NCBI GenBank assembly: GCA_030549335.1
Contig: JAUKPH010000023.1
Location: 1,178,001-1,242,000, forward strand
Reading direction: 5' to 3'
Length of the DNA: 64,000 nucleotides
Source of the DNA: Pontederia crassipes
Lineage: Eukaryota > Streptophyta > Magnoliopsida > Commelinales > Pontederiaceae
The notes beneath the pieces were generated by a model. It searched no databases. It was not told the DNA's origin and was given only the letters and a program-made list of their open reading frames with translations. The position numbers and the translations under genes are program-made. Positions 45,042 to 56,907 of this stretch are shown here, piece by piece. Each line of letters starts with the position of its first letter. The first letter of the stretch is position 1.

Positions 45042-45253
45042 TTCAATGTAACGCCTGCAATCCGCAAATGAAGAAACAAGGATTCAAAACATGAAATCAA
45101 TTTAAAAATCAAATTTAATTAACAATTATGGCAAGAATTCGAAATGAATTCGATTTGAAAAAAAAGAAACGGCAGAAAAGGAAAGAAATGGCCGACCGGA
45201 GGAGGAAACTCCTCCCCCGATCGCGTGTTTCAGAGCTGGCCGGCGGCCGAAAC

Positions 45254-45260
45254 TATAAAA
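45254..45260 (+). promoter_or_regulatory. TATA box of the LTR promoter (first unit)
   Basis: CTATAAAAGGGGCGCGAG, about 208 bp from the LTR start, in the position expected for the end of U3. The same box recurs at 47244-47250 and 49226-49232 in the other two units and at 57113-57119 in the 3' LTR. All four face rightwards. Confidence 0.8.
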
Positions 45261-45724
45261 GGGGCGCGAGAGCACCCTCGCGCCGCCCCTCGAACACCCC
45301 GTGGACCGTCGTCTCCGTCTCTTCTTCTCACTCACCTTCTCCGTTTCGCCGACGAACGATGATCGACGCACGAAGCAGAGGCTGATGTCGACGATGAACA
45401 GCGGCACATCCGATGACCCTTTGACACCCAGCGACCCCCCCGACGTGCGTAGGGGCCAGACGAACCTTCTTTGGCCAGGAACGACCAACGATCGAATCGA
45501 CGAAGAATCGGACGCCGGCGACTCCAACCGTAAAAAATAGAGGTACCTTAGTGTTTGAAATCCCTAGACGAAGGAATATGGATTAGTTGATGCGTAGAGT
45601 TAATCCATTAAGATCGCAATTATCTAAGCTTCATTTTTCATATTGATGTCGTGGCGATCCGATGACCGGAGGCCGGCCGGAATTTGAGATCAAGGCCGAC
45701 GGCCCTGTTTTATTGCAGGAATCG

Positions 45725-45883
45725 GTCGACCGATTTTATCAACGGTCGACCGATTTGTGCAAGGAACTTGAACAAGTCCCTGTCGAGCGGTCGACCAGTC
45801 TCACCAGAGCGGTCGACCGATCTGCCTGTTAATGGACATATCAGACCTCACGATCAGTCGACCAATCTTCCAAACGGTCGACC
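45725..45883 (+). repeat. Paired GTCGAC palindrome sites in the LTR
   Basis: GTCGAC, mostly within TCGGTCGACCGAT-like dyads, lies at 45725, 45745, 45790, 45812, 45858 and 45878: alternating steps of about 20 and 45 bp, a period of about 67. The block recurs in units 2 and 3 and in the 3' LTR (57549, 57614, 57636, 57681, 57701, with a GATCGAC variant at 57568). It lies about 470-630 bp after the TATA box. Confidence 0.85.
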
Positions 45884-47120
45884 GATCGGACGCGCAGTGC
45901 ACGTCCTCACAATTTTACGACCGGTTGTCTGATCACCAGTACGATCGACCGATCCTATCGACCGGTCCAGTCAGACCAGTCAGACCAGTCAGTTCAAACT
46001 GTTCGGTTCAGTCAGACCCATCGGTCGGGTCTGAACCAATCGGTTCGACCCACTCAAAGATATAGAGAGACATAGAATAAGTTTTGTTACTAACATCGTC
46101 CGAATAGGATTTTGACCTGACTTGAGTTCGACTCATAAATCGTAATCGAAAACTCTAACCAGTTCACCTATACTGGCTGAGTCCTATTGTACAGAAATTA
46201 ACGCCCATTTGGGTCATGATTCATAGATTACATGATGAGCAAAGATAAGTAAAGTAAAGATAAAGACACGAGATTGTTATGTGCCGCCCCATCGTATGGA
46301 ACAAAGATTACAGTATGACATAGAGAGGGACAGATAGTTAGCTGAGGAGACAGCGAACCTACTAGTCTTAAATGATCAATGTTCCTGAGATTACATGTTC
46401 TCTCCCACCTGAATCTCGAAGAAGGGTGATGCAATGGTCACACTCCTTCCCCCCAAAGAATATAGTATTGAGCCAGAGGGATATGTAGCTAACTGAGGAG
46501 ACAGTGAACCTACAGGTTCTTAAGTGATCACTCTTCCTGGGGTGTAGATCTTCTCTCACCTACATTCTGAATTGGGTGATGCATTGTCACACCCTTTTCT
46601 CTTTTTGGGCTTACCGGCTTTACAGATTCAGAGAGGCACCTCTGGCATTCCAACCTAATAAACTCGAGCTCGCATAGGACAACTAATTTTAAGGATATCA
46701 TAGTAATGTAAAAGACGTAGTGCAACTCACAGTAATACAAATGTAAAGTAAAATATTGTATAGTATAGAATATGGTACAATGGAACATGGTATGGTAAAG
46801 ATACTGTAGTGCAAAGACAAAATATGGTCATAGTAATGAACAGAGTACATATATTGATATTGTTAAAGTATGATGTATTCACCCACCATAATCAATGTAT
46901 AGAAGTCAAAGTATAGTATTGTTCATCACTGATATATATTGTTGCTATGATTATCATTGATCCTTATTTCACCGTCTATGTTACTATTGTACTGGGCTTT
47001 TTGCTCACGAGTATTCGATTCCCCTGCATTGAGATTTTGCAGATGAGAATCCTAATTGATGAGGTGATGGAGGGCACAGAGCTAGAAGAACGCTGCACAT
47101 GACTGATATTTTGCTTCAAG

Positions 47121-49103
47121 GCAAGAATTCGAAATGAATTCGGTTTTAAAAAAAAGAAACGGCAGAAAAGGAAAGAAATGGCCGATCGGGGGAGGAAACT
47201 CCTCCCCCGATCGCGTGTTTCAGAGCTGGCCGGCGGCCGAAGCTATAAAAGGGGCGCGAGAGCACCCTCGCGCCGCCCCTCGAACACCCCGTGGACCGCC
47301 GTCTCCGTCTCTTCTTCTCACTCACCTTCTCCATTTCGCCGACGAACGACGATCGACGCACGAAGCAAAGGCTGATGTCGACGATGAACAGCGGCTCATC
47401 CGATGACCCTTTGACACCCAGCGACCCCCCCGACGTGCGCAGGGGCCAGACGAACCTTCTGTTGGCCAGGAACGACCAACGATCGAATCGACGAAGAATC
47501 AGACGCCGACGAACTCCAACCGTCGAAAATAGAGGTACCTTAATGTTTGAAATCCTTAGACAAAGGAATATGGATTAGTTGATGCGTAGAGTTAATCCAT
47601 TAAGATCGCAATTATATAAGCTTCATTTTTCATATTGATGTCGTGGCGATCCGATGACCGGAGGCCGGCCGGAATTTGAGATCAAGGCCGGCGGCCCTGT
47701 TTTATCGCAGGAATCGGTCAACCGATTTTATCAACGGTCGACCGATTTGTGCAAGGAACTCGAACAAGTCCCTGTCGAGCGGTCGACCAGTCTCACCAGA
47801 GCGGTCGACCGATCTGCCTGTTAATGGACAGATCAGACTTCACGATCGGTCGACCAATCTTCCAAACGGTCGACCGATCGGACGCGTAGTGCACGTCCTC
47901 ACAATTTTACGACCGGTTGACTGATCACCAGTATGATCGACCGATCCTGTCGACCGGTCCAGTCAGACTAGTCGGTTCAAACTATTCGGTTCAGTCAGAC
48001 CCATCGGTCGGGTCTGAACCAATCGGTTCGACCCACTCAAAGATATAGAGAGACATAGAATAAGTTTTGTTACTAACATCGTCCGAATAGGATTTTGACC
48101 TGACTTGAGTTCGACTCATAAATCGTAATCGAAAACTCTAACCAGTTCACCTATACTGGCTGAGTCCTATTGTACAGAAATTAACGCCCATTTGGGTCAT
48201 GATTCATAGATTACATGATGAGCAAAGATAAGTAAAGTAAAGATAAAGACACGAGATTGTTATGTGCCGCCCCATCGTATGGAACAAAGATTACAGTATG
48301 ACATAGAGAGGGACAGATAGTTAGCTGAGGAGACAACGAACCTACTAGTCTTAAATGATCAATGTTCCTGAGATTACATGTTCTCTCCCACCTGAATCTC
48401 GAAGAAGGGTGATGCAATGGTCACACTCCTTCCCCCCAAAGAATATAGTATTGAGCCAGAGGGATATGTAGCTAACTGAGGAGACAGTGAACCTACAGGT
48501 TCTTAAGTGATCACTCTTCCTGGGGTGTAGATCTTCTCTCACCTACATTCTGAATTGGGTGATGCATTGTCACACCCTTTTCTCTTTTTGGGCTTACCGG
48601 CTTTACAGATTCAGAGAGGCACCTCTGGCATTCCAACCTAATAAACTCGAGCTCGCATAGGACAACTAATTTTAAGGATATCATAGTAATGTAAAAGACG
48701 TAGTGCAACTCACAGTAATACAAATGCAAAGTAAAATATTGTATAGTATAGAATATGGTACAATGGAACATGGTATGGTAAAGATACTGTAGTGCAAAGA
48801 CAAAATATGGTCATAGTAATGAACAGAGTACATATATTGATATTGTTAAAGTATGATGTATTCACCCACCATAATCAATGTATAGAAGTCAAAGTATAGT
48901 ATTGTTCATCACTGATATATATTGCTGCTATGATTATCATTGATCCTTATTTCACCGTCTATGTTACTATTGTACTGGGCTTTTTGCTCACGGGTATTCG
49001 ATTCCCCTGCATTGGGATTTTGTAGATGAGAATCCTAATTGATGAGGTGATGGAGGGCACAGAGCTTGAAGAACGCTGCACATGACTGATATTTTGCTTC
49101 AAG
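47121..49103 (+). repeat. Middle LTR unit, chimeric between its neighbours
   Basis: From its start to about 47990 this unit shares its variants with unit 3 (for example GAAGCTATAA, GCAAAGGCTG, CTTCTGTTGG, ACTCGAACAA, GGACGCGTAG) against unit 1. From about 48070 to near its end it shares variants with unit 1 (TTTTGTTACTAAC, GAATAGGATT, GGCACCTCTGGCATTCC, CACAGTAATA) against unit 3. A few sites break the pattern, notably around 47500-47560. Confidence 0.9.
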
Positions 49104-51413
49104 GCAAGAATTCGAAATGAATTCGGTTTTAAAAAAAAAAACGGCATAAAAGGAAAGAAATGGCCGATCGGGGGAGGAAACTCCTCCCCCGATCGTGTGT
49201 TTCAGAGCTGGCCGGCGGCCGAAGCTATAAAAGGGGCGCGAGAGCACCCTCGCGCCGCCCCTCGAACACCCCGTGGACCGCCGTCTCCGTCTCTTCTTCT
49301 CACTCACCTTCTCCATTTCGCCGACGAACGACGATCGACGCACGAAGCAAAGGCTGATGTCGACGATGAACAGCGGCTCATCCGATGACCCTTTGACACC
49401 CAGCGACCCCCCCGACGTGCGCAGGGGCCAGACGAACCTTCTGTTGGCCAGGAATGACCAACGATCGAATCGACGAAGAATCGGACGCCGGCGACTCCAA
49501 CCGTCAAAAATAGAGGTACCTTAGTGTTTGAAATCCCTAGACGAAGGAATATGGATTAGTTGATGCATAGAGTTAATCCATTAAGATCACAATTATCTAA
49601 GCTTCATTTTTCATATTGATGTCGTGGCGATCCGATGACCGGAGGCCGGCCGGAATTTGAGATCAAGGCCGGCGGCCCTGTTTTATCGCAGGAATCGGTC
49701 GACCGATTTTATCAACGGTCGACCGATTTGTGCAAGGAACTCGAACAAGTCCCTGTCGAGCGGTCGACCAGTCTCACCAGAGCGGTCGACCGATCTGCCT
49801 GTTAATGGACAGATCAGACTTCACGATCGGTCGACCAATCTTCCAAACAGTCGACCGATCGGACGCGTAGTGCACGTCCTCACAATTTTATGACCGGTTG
49901 ACTGATCACCAGTACGATCGACCGATCCTGTCGACCGGTCCAGTCAGACCAGTCGGTTCAAACTATTCGGTTCAGTCAGACCCATCGGTCGGGTCTGAAC
50001 CAATCGGTTCGACCCACTCAAAGATATAGAGAGACATAGAATAAGTTTTGATACTAACATCGTCCGAATCGGATTTTGACCTGACTTGAGTTCGACTCAT
50101 AAATCGTAATCGAAAACTCTAACCAGTTCACCTATACTGGCTGAGTCCTATTGTACAGAGATTAACGCCCATTTGGATCATGATTCATAGATTACATGAT
50201 AAGCAAAGATAAGTAAAGTAAAGATAAAGACACGAGATTGTTATGTGCCGTCCCATCGTATGGAACAAAGATTACAGTATGACATAGAGAGGGACAGATA
50301 GTTAGCTGAGGAGACAGCGAACCTACTAGTCTTAAATGATCAATGTTCCTGAGATTACATGTTCTCTCCCACCTGAATCTCGAAGAAGGGTGATGCAATG
50401 GTCACACTCCTTCCCCCCAAAGAATATAGTATTGAGCCAGAGGGATATGTAGCTAACTGAGGAGACAGTGAACCTACAGGTTATTAAGTGATCACTCTTC
50501 CTGGGGTGTAGATCTTCTCTCACCTACATTCTGAATTGGGTGATGCATTGTCACACCCTTTTCTCTTTTTGGGCTTACCGGCTTTACAGATTCAGAGAGG
50601 CATCTCTGGCATCCCAACCTAATAAACTCGAGTTCGCATAGGATAACTAATTTTAAGGATATCATAGTAATGTAAAAGACGTAGTGCAACTCATAGCAAT
50701 GCAAATGCAAAGTAAAATATTGTACAGTATATAATATGGTACAGTGGAACATGGTATGGTAAAGATATTGTAGTGCAAAGACAAAATATGGTCATAGTAA
50801 AGAACAGAGTACATATATTGATATTGTTAAAGTATGATGTATTCACCCACTATAATCAATGTATAGAAGTCAAAGTATAGTATTGTTCATCACTGATATA
50901 TATTGTTGTTATGATTATCATTGATCCTTATTTCACCGTCTATGTTACTATTGTACTGGACTTTTTGCTCACGGGTATTCGATTCTCCTGCATTGGGATT
51001 TTGCAGATGAGAATCCTAATTGATGATGTGATGGAGGGCACATAGCTTGAAGAACGCTGCACATGACTGATATTTTGCTTCAAACTTTCATTGCTACATT
51101 CCTTTTAAATTATTGTAGTTTATTCAGAGACATCATGTTATTCCGCTCGTTGAACTTCTCTTTCACATGTTGAGTTTGATGCAAATTATATTCTTTCCGC
51201 ATTTTTGCTATAAGCTACATTAACTACTTATTTCCCTGATATTTGACGTTTGAACTTCTGCATTAAAGTCTTTCATCATATTTCTCGTTATATTGAAGCC
51301 ACATATGCCATTTTATTGAATGGTTATGGCCAATAGTGTAATTGGCAGTGTAACGCTCCCGAGGTCAACTTGACTGCCTACGTAGCAGGAGGGGCGATTT
51401 TGGGGGCGTTACA

Positions 51414-51624
51414 GTTTGGTATTAGAGCCTAAGTTCTTGGCTCCCTCATTGATCATAGTAGAACAAATATTCATGCATAGTCATTATTATTCATATTATT
51501 TCATAACTCAAAGTAAAGTCATGTGCAAGCTTCTCAATCATCTGCGGTTCCACTCCTCAAGTAAGTACTAAGTACATTCTCATGTAGATGATACTTATAT
51601 TATTGAGTTAACTCATTTTTATAG
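51414..51624 (+). promoter_or_regulatory. Primer-binding site and leader of the Tekay element
   Basis: TGGTATTAGAGCCT at 51417-51430 matches the TGGTATCAGAGC primer site, complementary to initiator methionine tRNA, used by most plant LTR elements. It starts 3 bp after the LTR end. The leader up to the gag region has no other feature. Confidence 0.88.
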
Positions 51625-53420
51625 ATGCCTCCACGCCGCATAACGTCTAGAGTAGTACGTGGTGGACGCAAAATTTTCTGGGTACATGAATCAATTATGC
51701 ATCCCCCAACTTCACTAGCTCAAGAGCAAGTGCAAGTACAGGCACATGGGTGTGGACGTGGTCGTGGACGCGGCCGTGGCCGTGCGATTCCACCACCTCT
51801 AGCCAGAAGTACAGGAGCACTATGATTTAGAGAGCGTGGGGAGTAACAACCAATACCACCTTCCCCACTAACTGAGACGTCTGAAGAAAGAGAACAGAGA
51901 AGAGAGATACAAATTATGAAGCAAATAGGCACAGAGATACGCTCGGACAGCCCTATAAGTCAGGAAGAAGACCCAGAGTCATATTGCAGTTATTGTGAAT
52001 AATTTGAGCATTTCGAATGTGAATGCCTAAATTATGCTAAGCGCAGAAGAATCTCCAAGGATGAACCTGGAGAAACTTCGCGACGTAATGATTAGTGTTT
52101 AATGTTTCTTGATGTGGAAGGCCTTAGTGTGCTTTAGATGAATGCTTATGTTTTACTTTGACTAAACTCTGCCATGAGATTGACTTTGTTTTAAGCGGAT
52201 ATTGAGCCATAAGGTCTCAATTATGATAAAATTTTTATTTTGATTAAAGATCTTTAGTTCTATACTATTTCTCAAATATTCTCATGGTCTTTTTATAGAT
52301 GTCTCCTCAAAGAAGGTTACAAGCATCCACCAGTGAAAATGAGATACCTAACGAAGGGGAGACCCCTTTTGTTCCCCCACCTCCATCTTCTCCTCCTCCA
52401 CTTCCACCTTCTCCTCCTCCTCCACCTGAACCAGTGGTGCAGCAAGGACGACAAGTTCCCCTTCTCTGCACAATACAAGAGTTTTGGAGGTCGAAACCTT
52501 CGATGTTTAACGAAGAAAGGGGCATAGAAGTAGCCGAACAGTGGATGAAGACAATAGAGGACAAGTTCGACATCCTAGACGTCCATGAAAACAAGAAGGT
52601 ACTGTTCGCTGGAGACACTCTCCAGAAGGACGCGAAAGAATGGTGGAAGACAAAGAAGGCCACAAGTTTTTCGAAAGTCAGAATCGTCGCCTGGGAGGAC
52701 TTCCGCAAGGCATTTGAGGCTTGCTTCTTCCCTAAGTTCCAAAAGGATTTGAAGCATAAAGAGTTTCTGAACTTGGAATAAGGGACCATAACAGTGTCCC
52801 CATATATGACAAAGTTTGTCCGACTGAGGAAATACTCCAAGCTAATTATGATTGAACAAGATGTAACGAAGCGCTTTGTTGACGGACTGAGCCCCGCCTT
52901 GAGGTCCCAGACAAGATCAGGGAATTGCAAAACCCTAGATGAGGCGGTCAGCTTGGCTACACTGATCGAAAAGGACCACCATGACCTTCAGAAGGACAAG
53001 AGGGTCCAACAAAACGTAGGGTAGGGTTCCCAGCAACAACACCAATTTAGGGGGAACAACTATCAGCAACAATGATGGGACAATCGGCCCCGCCCTTACC
53101 CAATGCCTCAATAGTACAACTGCCCACCACAACAACCATACCGCCCTCAACAACAAACTCCTCCACCTCAACAACAGCAACAGCAACAACAAAACCCAAG
53201 GCCCCCTCAACAGACACCAAGGCGCCCAGCCCAGCAGTAGATGCAACAACCTCCCAGAGCCCCTCAAGCACCACCCGCACAAGATGAGCGGATCTTATGC
53301 AACACCTGTGTCAGGACCCATGCAGGGGAATGCCGTATGAAGACCGGAGCATGTTTCCACTGTGGTGGAATGAGCCACATCGCAGTGAACTGCCCAAGAT
53401 GTGGGCAACAATAGCTAGTA
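51625..53420 (+). mobile_element. gag region of the Tekay element (fossil)
   Basis: An N-terminal basic GRGRGRGRGRA stretch, a proline-rich stretch (about 52370-52430), a capsid-type gag domain (EFWRSKPSMFNEE, AEQWMKTIEDKF, AGDTLQKDAKEWW) and a CCHC zinc knuckle (CFHCGGMSHIAVNC, about 53354-53395). It builds the virus-like particle in intact relatives. Broken here. Confidence 0.85.
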
Positions 53421-53429
53421 CAAGGAAGA

Positions 53430-56400
53430 CTCTTCAATTTGGAAGAGGACGCTCCACTGAATGATGCTGAGGTCATTCAAGGTACGCTATTCGTAGCTGA
53501 ACTATCCACTATAGTATTGTTCGATTTCGGTGCCTCTCATTCCTTTATATCTAAAGAGTGTGCCCATACATTAGGGTTAACTGTAATGAACCTATATCAT
53601 AAGATGAATATACTCACCCCACAAGGAACCCTGATTATCATAAAGTACCTCCGTAATGTAGCCGTAGAGATAGAGAAAAAGAACTTCCCTGCAAATCTTA
53701 TCATTATTCTTATAAGAGATTATGATATAATTTTGGGCATGGATTGACTAACCTCCCACGATACTTCTATATTGTGTAAGCAAAAGAAGGTGGTTATATG
53801 TACACAGAGTACAGACAAAGTCATTGTCAGAGGCATTGCACAGAAGGATCCAAAAATCATAGTGTCTACCATGAAGGCACATAAACTACTCCAAAAGGGG
53901 TGTAGAGGTTATCTGACAAGTGTTACCAAGATAGCAGAGCTAGTCAAGACCCCTCAAGACATAAAGGTTGTGAGGAAATTTCCTGATGTATTCCTTGATG
54001 ACGTTAGTAGTCCACCGCCTAGAAGGGAGATAGACTTTCATATTGAAGTGGCACCTGGCACAACATCGATCTCCAAAGCTCCATACCATATGGCCCCAGC
54101 AGAGATGAAGAAATTGAAGAACCAGATTCAAGAGCTACTAGACAAAGGCTTCATCAGACCTAGTGTCTCACCATGGGGTGCACCAGTCCTCTTTGTCAAA
54201 AAGAAGGACGGATCGTTAAGACTTTGTATCGACTATAGAATGTTGAATAAAGTCACAGTAAAGAACAAGTACCTGCTACCACGCATCGACGACTTATTTG
54301 ATTAGTTGTCCAAAGCAAATGTTTTCTTCAAGATTAATTTGAGGAGCGGATATCATCAACTAAGGGTAGCAGAAGAAGACATCCCAAAGACAACCTTCAG
54401 GTCACGGTATGGACATTACGAGTTCCTAGTAATGCTGTTTGAGTTAACAAATGCCCCAGCATCATTCATGAACCTCATGAATCGAACTTTCCACGAACAT
54501 CTGGATAAGTTTGTAATTGTCTTCGTCGATGACATCCTCATCTACTCGTCAAGCATAGAGCAACACAGGAAACATCTGAGGATAGTATTGAAGACTTTGC
54601 GAATAAAAAAATTATACGCAAAGTTTTCCAAATGCGAATTTTGGTTAGAAAAGATGATGTTCCTTGGCCACATCGTCTCCAAAAATGGAATCGCAGTCGA
54701 TCCAGCAAAGGTGGAAGCGGTCTCTAACTGGTCTCAACTAAAGAATGTTTCTGAAATCAGGAGCTTCCTTGGTCTAGCAGGTTACTACAGACGTTTCATC
54801 AAGGATTTCTCCAGAATAGCATTACCATTGACCAAGCTCACAAGGCAAAGAGAAGTTTATCTGGTCGCTCAAGTATGAAGAAAGCTTTCAAGAGTTAAAG
54901 AAGCGACTAACTTCAGCACCAATCCTGACGTTACCATCGGGCAACGGTGATTACGTAGTCTACAGTGATGCTAGTGGTACGGGATTGGGGTGCGTATTGA
55001 TGCAACATGGAAAAGTAGTGGCATACGCATCTAGACAGCTGAAGATACATGAGGTCAATTATCCAACGCATGACCTCGAATTGACGGCAGCAGTATTTGC
55101 TCTCAAACTTTGGCGCCATTACTATATGGAGAAGAATTTGTAGGCTACACTGACCACAAGAGCTTGAAGTACGTCTTCACACAGAAGGACTTGAACATGC
55201 GCCAAAGATGATGGATGGAGTTCTTAAAGGACTATGAGTTCGCTATCAACTACCATCCTGGTAAAACAAACTCAGTGGCAGATGCACTTAGTCGAAAGTG
55301 GGAAGGATCTGTCACCTTCATGCGCCTTCGACAATTCAAAATGATGGAAGAACTTTTCAAGTGGACGCCGAGGGTAAGACATGACGGGTCACTGATGATG
55401 ATGTAGCGTATAGTACCAGACATCATAGGAAGAATCATCGAAGCACATATTGAGGATCGAGACTATCAGACTACGATGATAAAGACTAGTCTTGAGACTA
55501 TAAATTTCAAGGTCTCTTCAGATGATTGTATTAGGTACCGTGATCGTTTATGGGTGCCGAACAATTCGGAAATGTGAAGAGAAGTCCTAGATGAATGCCA
55601 CAAGTCAGAGTTTGCAATACACTCAGGAAGTACAAAGATGTATAAAGATGTACAGAGGAATTTCTGGTGGCCAGACATGAAGAAAGAGATCGCATAATAC
55701 GTCTCCAGATGTATAGTGTGTCAACAAGTCAAGGTGGAGCACCTGAAACCCCAAGGAACCTTAAAAGGTCTTGGTATTCCATAGTGAAAGTGTGAAAAAA
55801 TATCAATGGACTTCATCACGAGTTTATCTCGGACTCAGAGGGGGCATGATGCTATCTGGGTAATAGTGGACCGACTCACTAAATCGGCTCACTTTCTACC
55901 CATTAAGGTAAAATAATCTCTTGAAAGCCTAATGGACCTATATGTGTAGGAGATCGTTAGACTTCATGGGATCCCCTCAGTTATTGTATCTGATATGAAT
56001 CCCAGATTCACATCAAGGTTTTGAAAGAGCCTCCAGAACGCTTTTGGGATGAGGCTCCGCTATAGTACAACCTTCCATCCCCAGACCGATGGTCAATAAA
56101 AGAGGACGATCCAGACATTGGAGGACATGCTTAGAGCATGCGCACTGGACTGGCACGGTAATTGGGACAAGCACTTACCTCTCATAGAGTTCTCTTACAA
56201 TAATAACTTCCATGCTAGCATAGAGATGTCCCTCTTTGAGACATTGTATGGTCGACCATGTCGCTCCTCGGCATGTTGGGGTGAAGTGGGCGAAAGGAAG
56301 ATCTTGAGCGCAGAATTACAGAAGCAGACCCAAGAGTACACAGGCATAGTTGAATTGATAAAGAAGATGATGAAATCTGCTTAAGATCGTCAGAAGGCCT

Positions 56401-56830
56401 ATGCAGACATGAAACGTCGGGAACACACGTTCAAGGTAGGAGATCAAGTCCTGCTTAAGGTCTCTCCCACCAAAGGAGTGATGCATTTTAGTAAGCGTGG
56501 AAAATTGAGCCCAAGGTATGTGGGTCCATTTGAGATCTTAGATATGGTTGGAGACTCAGTATGCGGGTTAGCCCTACCCCTGGCATATGCAAGAGTACAC
56601 AATGTTTTTCATGTCTCCCTACTACGGAAGTACAAGCATGACTACGCCAACGTCATCCAAATTGAGGAACCAAACCTCAAGGAAGATCTGACATATGAAG
56701 AACAACCCACAGAAATAATAGAATATCAAGAGCACCAGCACGGGAAGAAAAGGATATCGCTGGTCAAAGTAGCTTGGAAGCATCATCAGGGAAAAGAGGC
56801 AACATAGGAAGTGGAATCAGAGATGCGAGA
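53430..56830 (+). mobile_element. pol region of the Tekay element (fossil)
   Basis: Order of parts: aspartic protease (FGASHSFIS, about 53530), reverse transcriptase ([20 protein letters not shown] about 54150; FVDDILIYS about 54520), RNase H ([13 protein letters not shown] about 54962), integrase zinc and core parts (about 55580-56250) and a C-terminal part with KVSPTKGVMHF, KLSPRYVGPFEI, VHNVFHVSLLRKY and a chromodomain-like tail (about 56410-56830). Order PR-RT-RH-INT marks Ty3/gypsy; the tail marks a chromovirus. Not functional. Confidence 0.9.
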
Positions 56831-56907
56831 AAAATTTTCACAACTATTCGGTAAGTCATAACCCTTATCTAAATTAGAGGACGAATCTTCTTTTAAGGGG
56901 GTAATAA

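Larger units (their letters stand above)
45047..51413 (+). repeat. 5' LTR, 6367 bp, with a promoter-bearing unit present three times
   Basis: The single-copy left part (45047-45130) matches the start of the 3' LTR. Three head-to-tail units follow: 45131-47120, 47121-49103 and 49104-51083. The single-copy right part (51084-51413) matches the end of the 3' LTR. Each unit starts GCAAGAATTCGAAATGAATT and ends ..GATATTTTGCTTCAA. The matching span occurs once in the 3' LTR (from about 56990 to 59045). Units resemble each other far more than any resembles the 3' LTR, so the amplification is younger than the insertion. Confidence 0.95.

Noticed and set aside
45128-45540. Repeated basic open frames near the start of each LTR unit
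   Set aside because: They lie in LTR leader sequence, differ in frame between copies and match no protein family I know.
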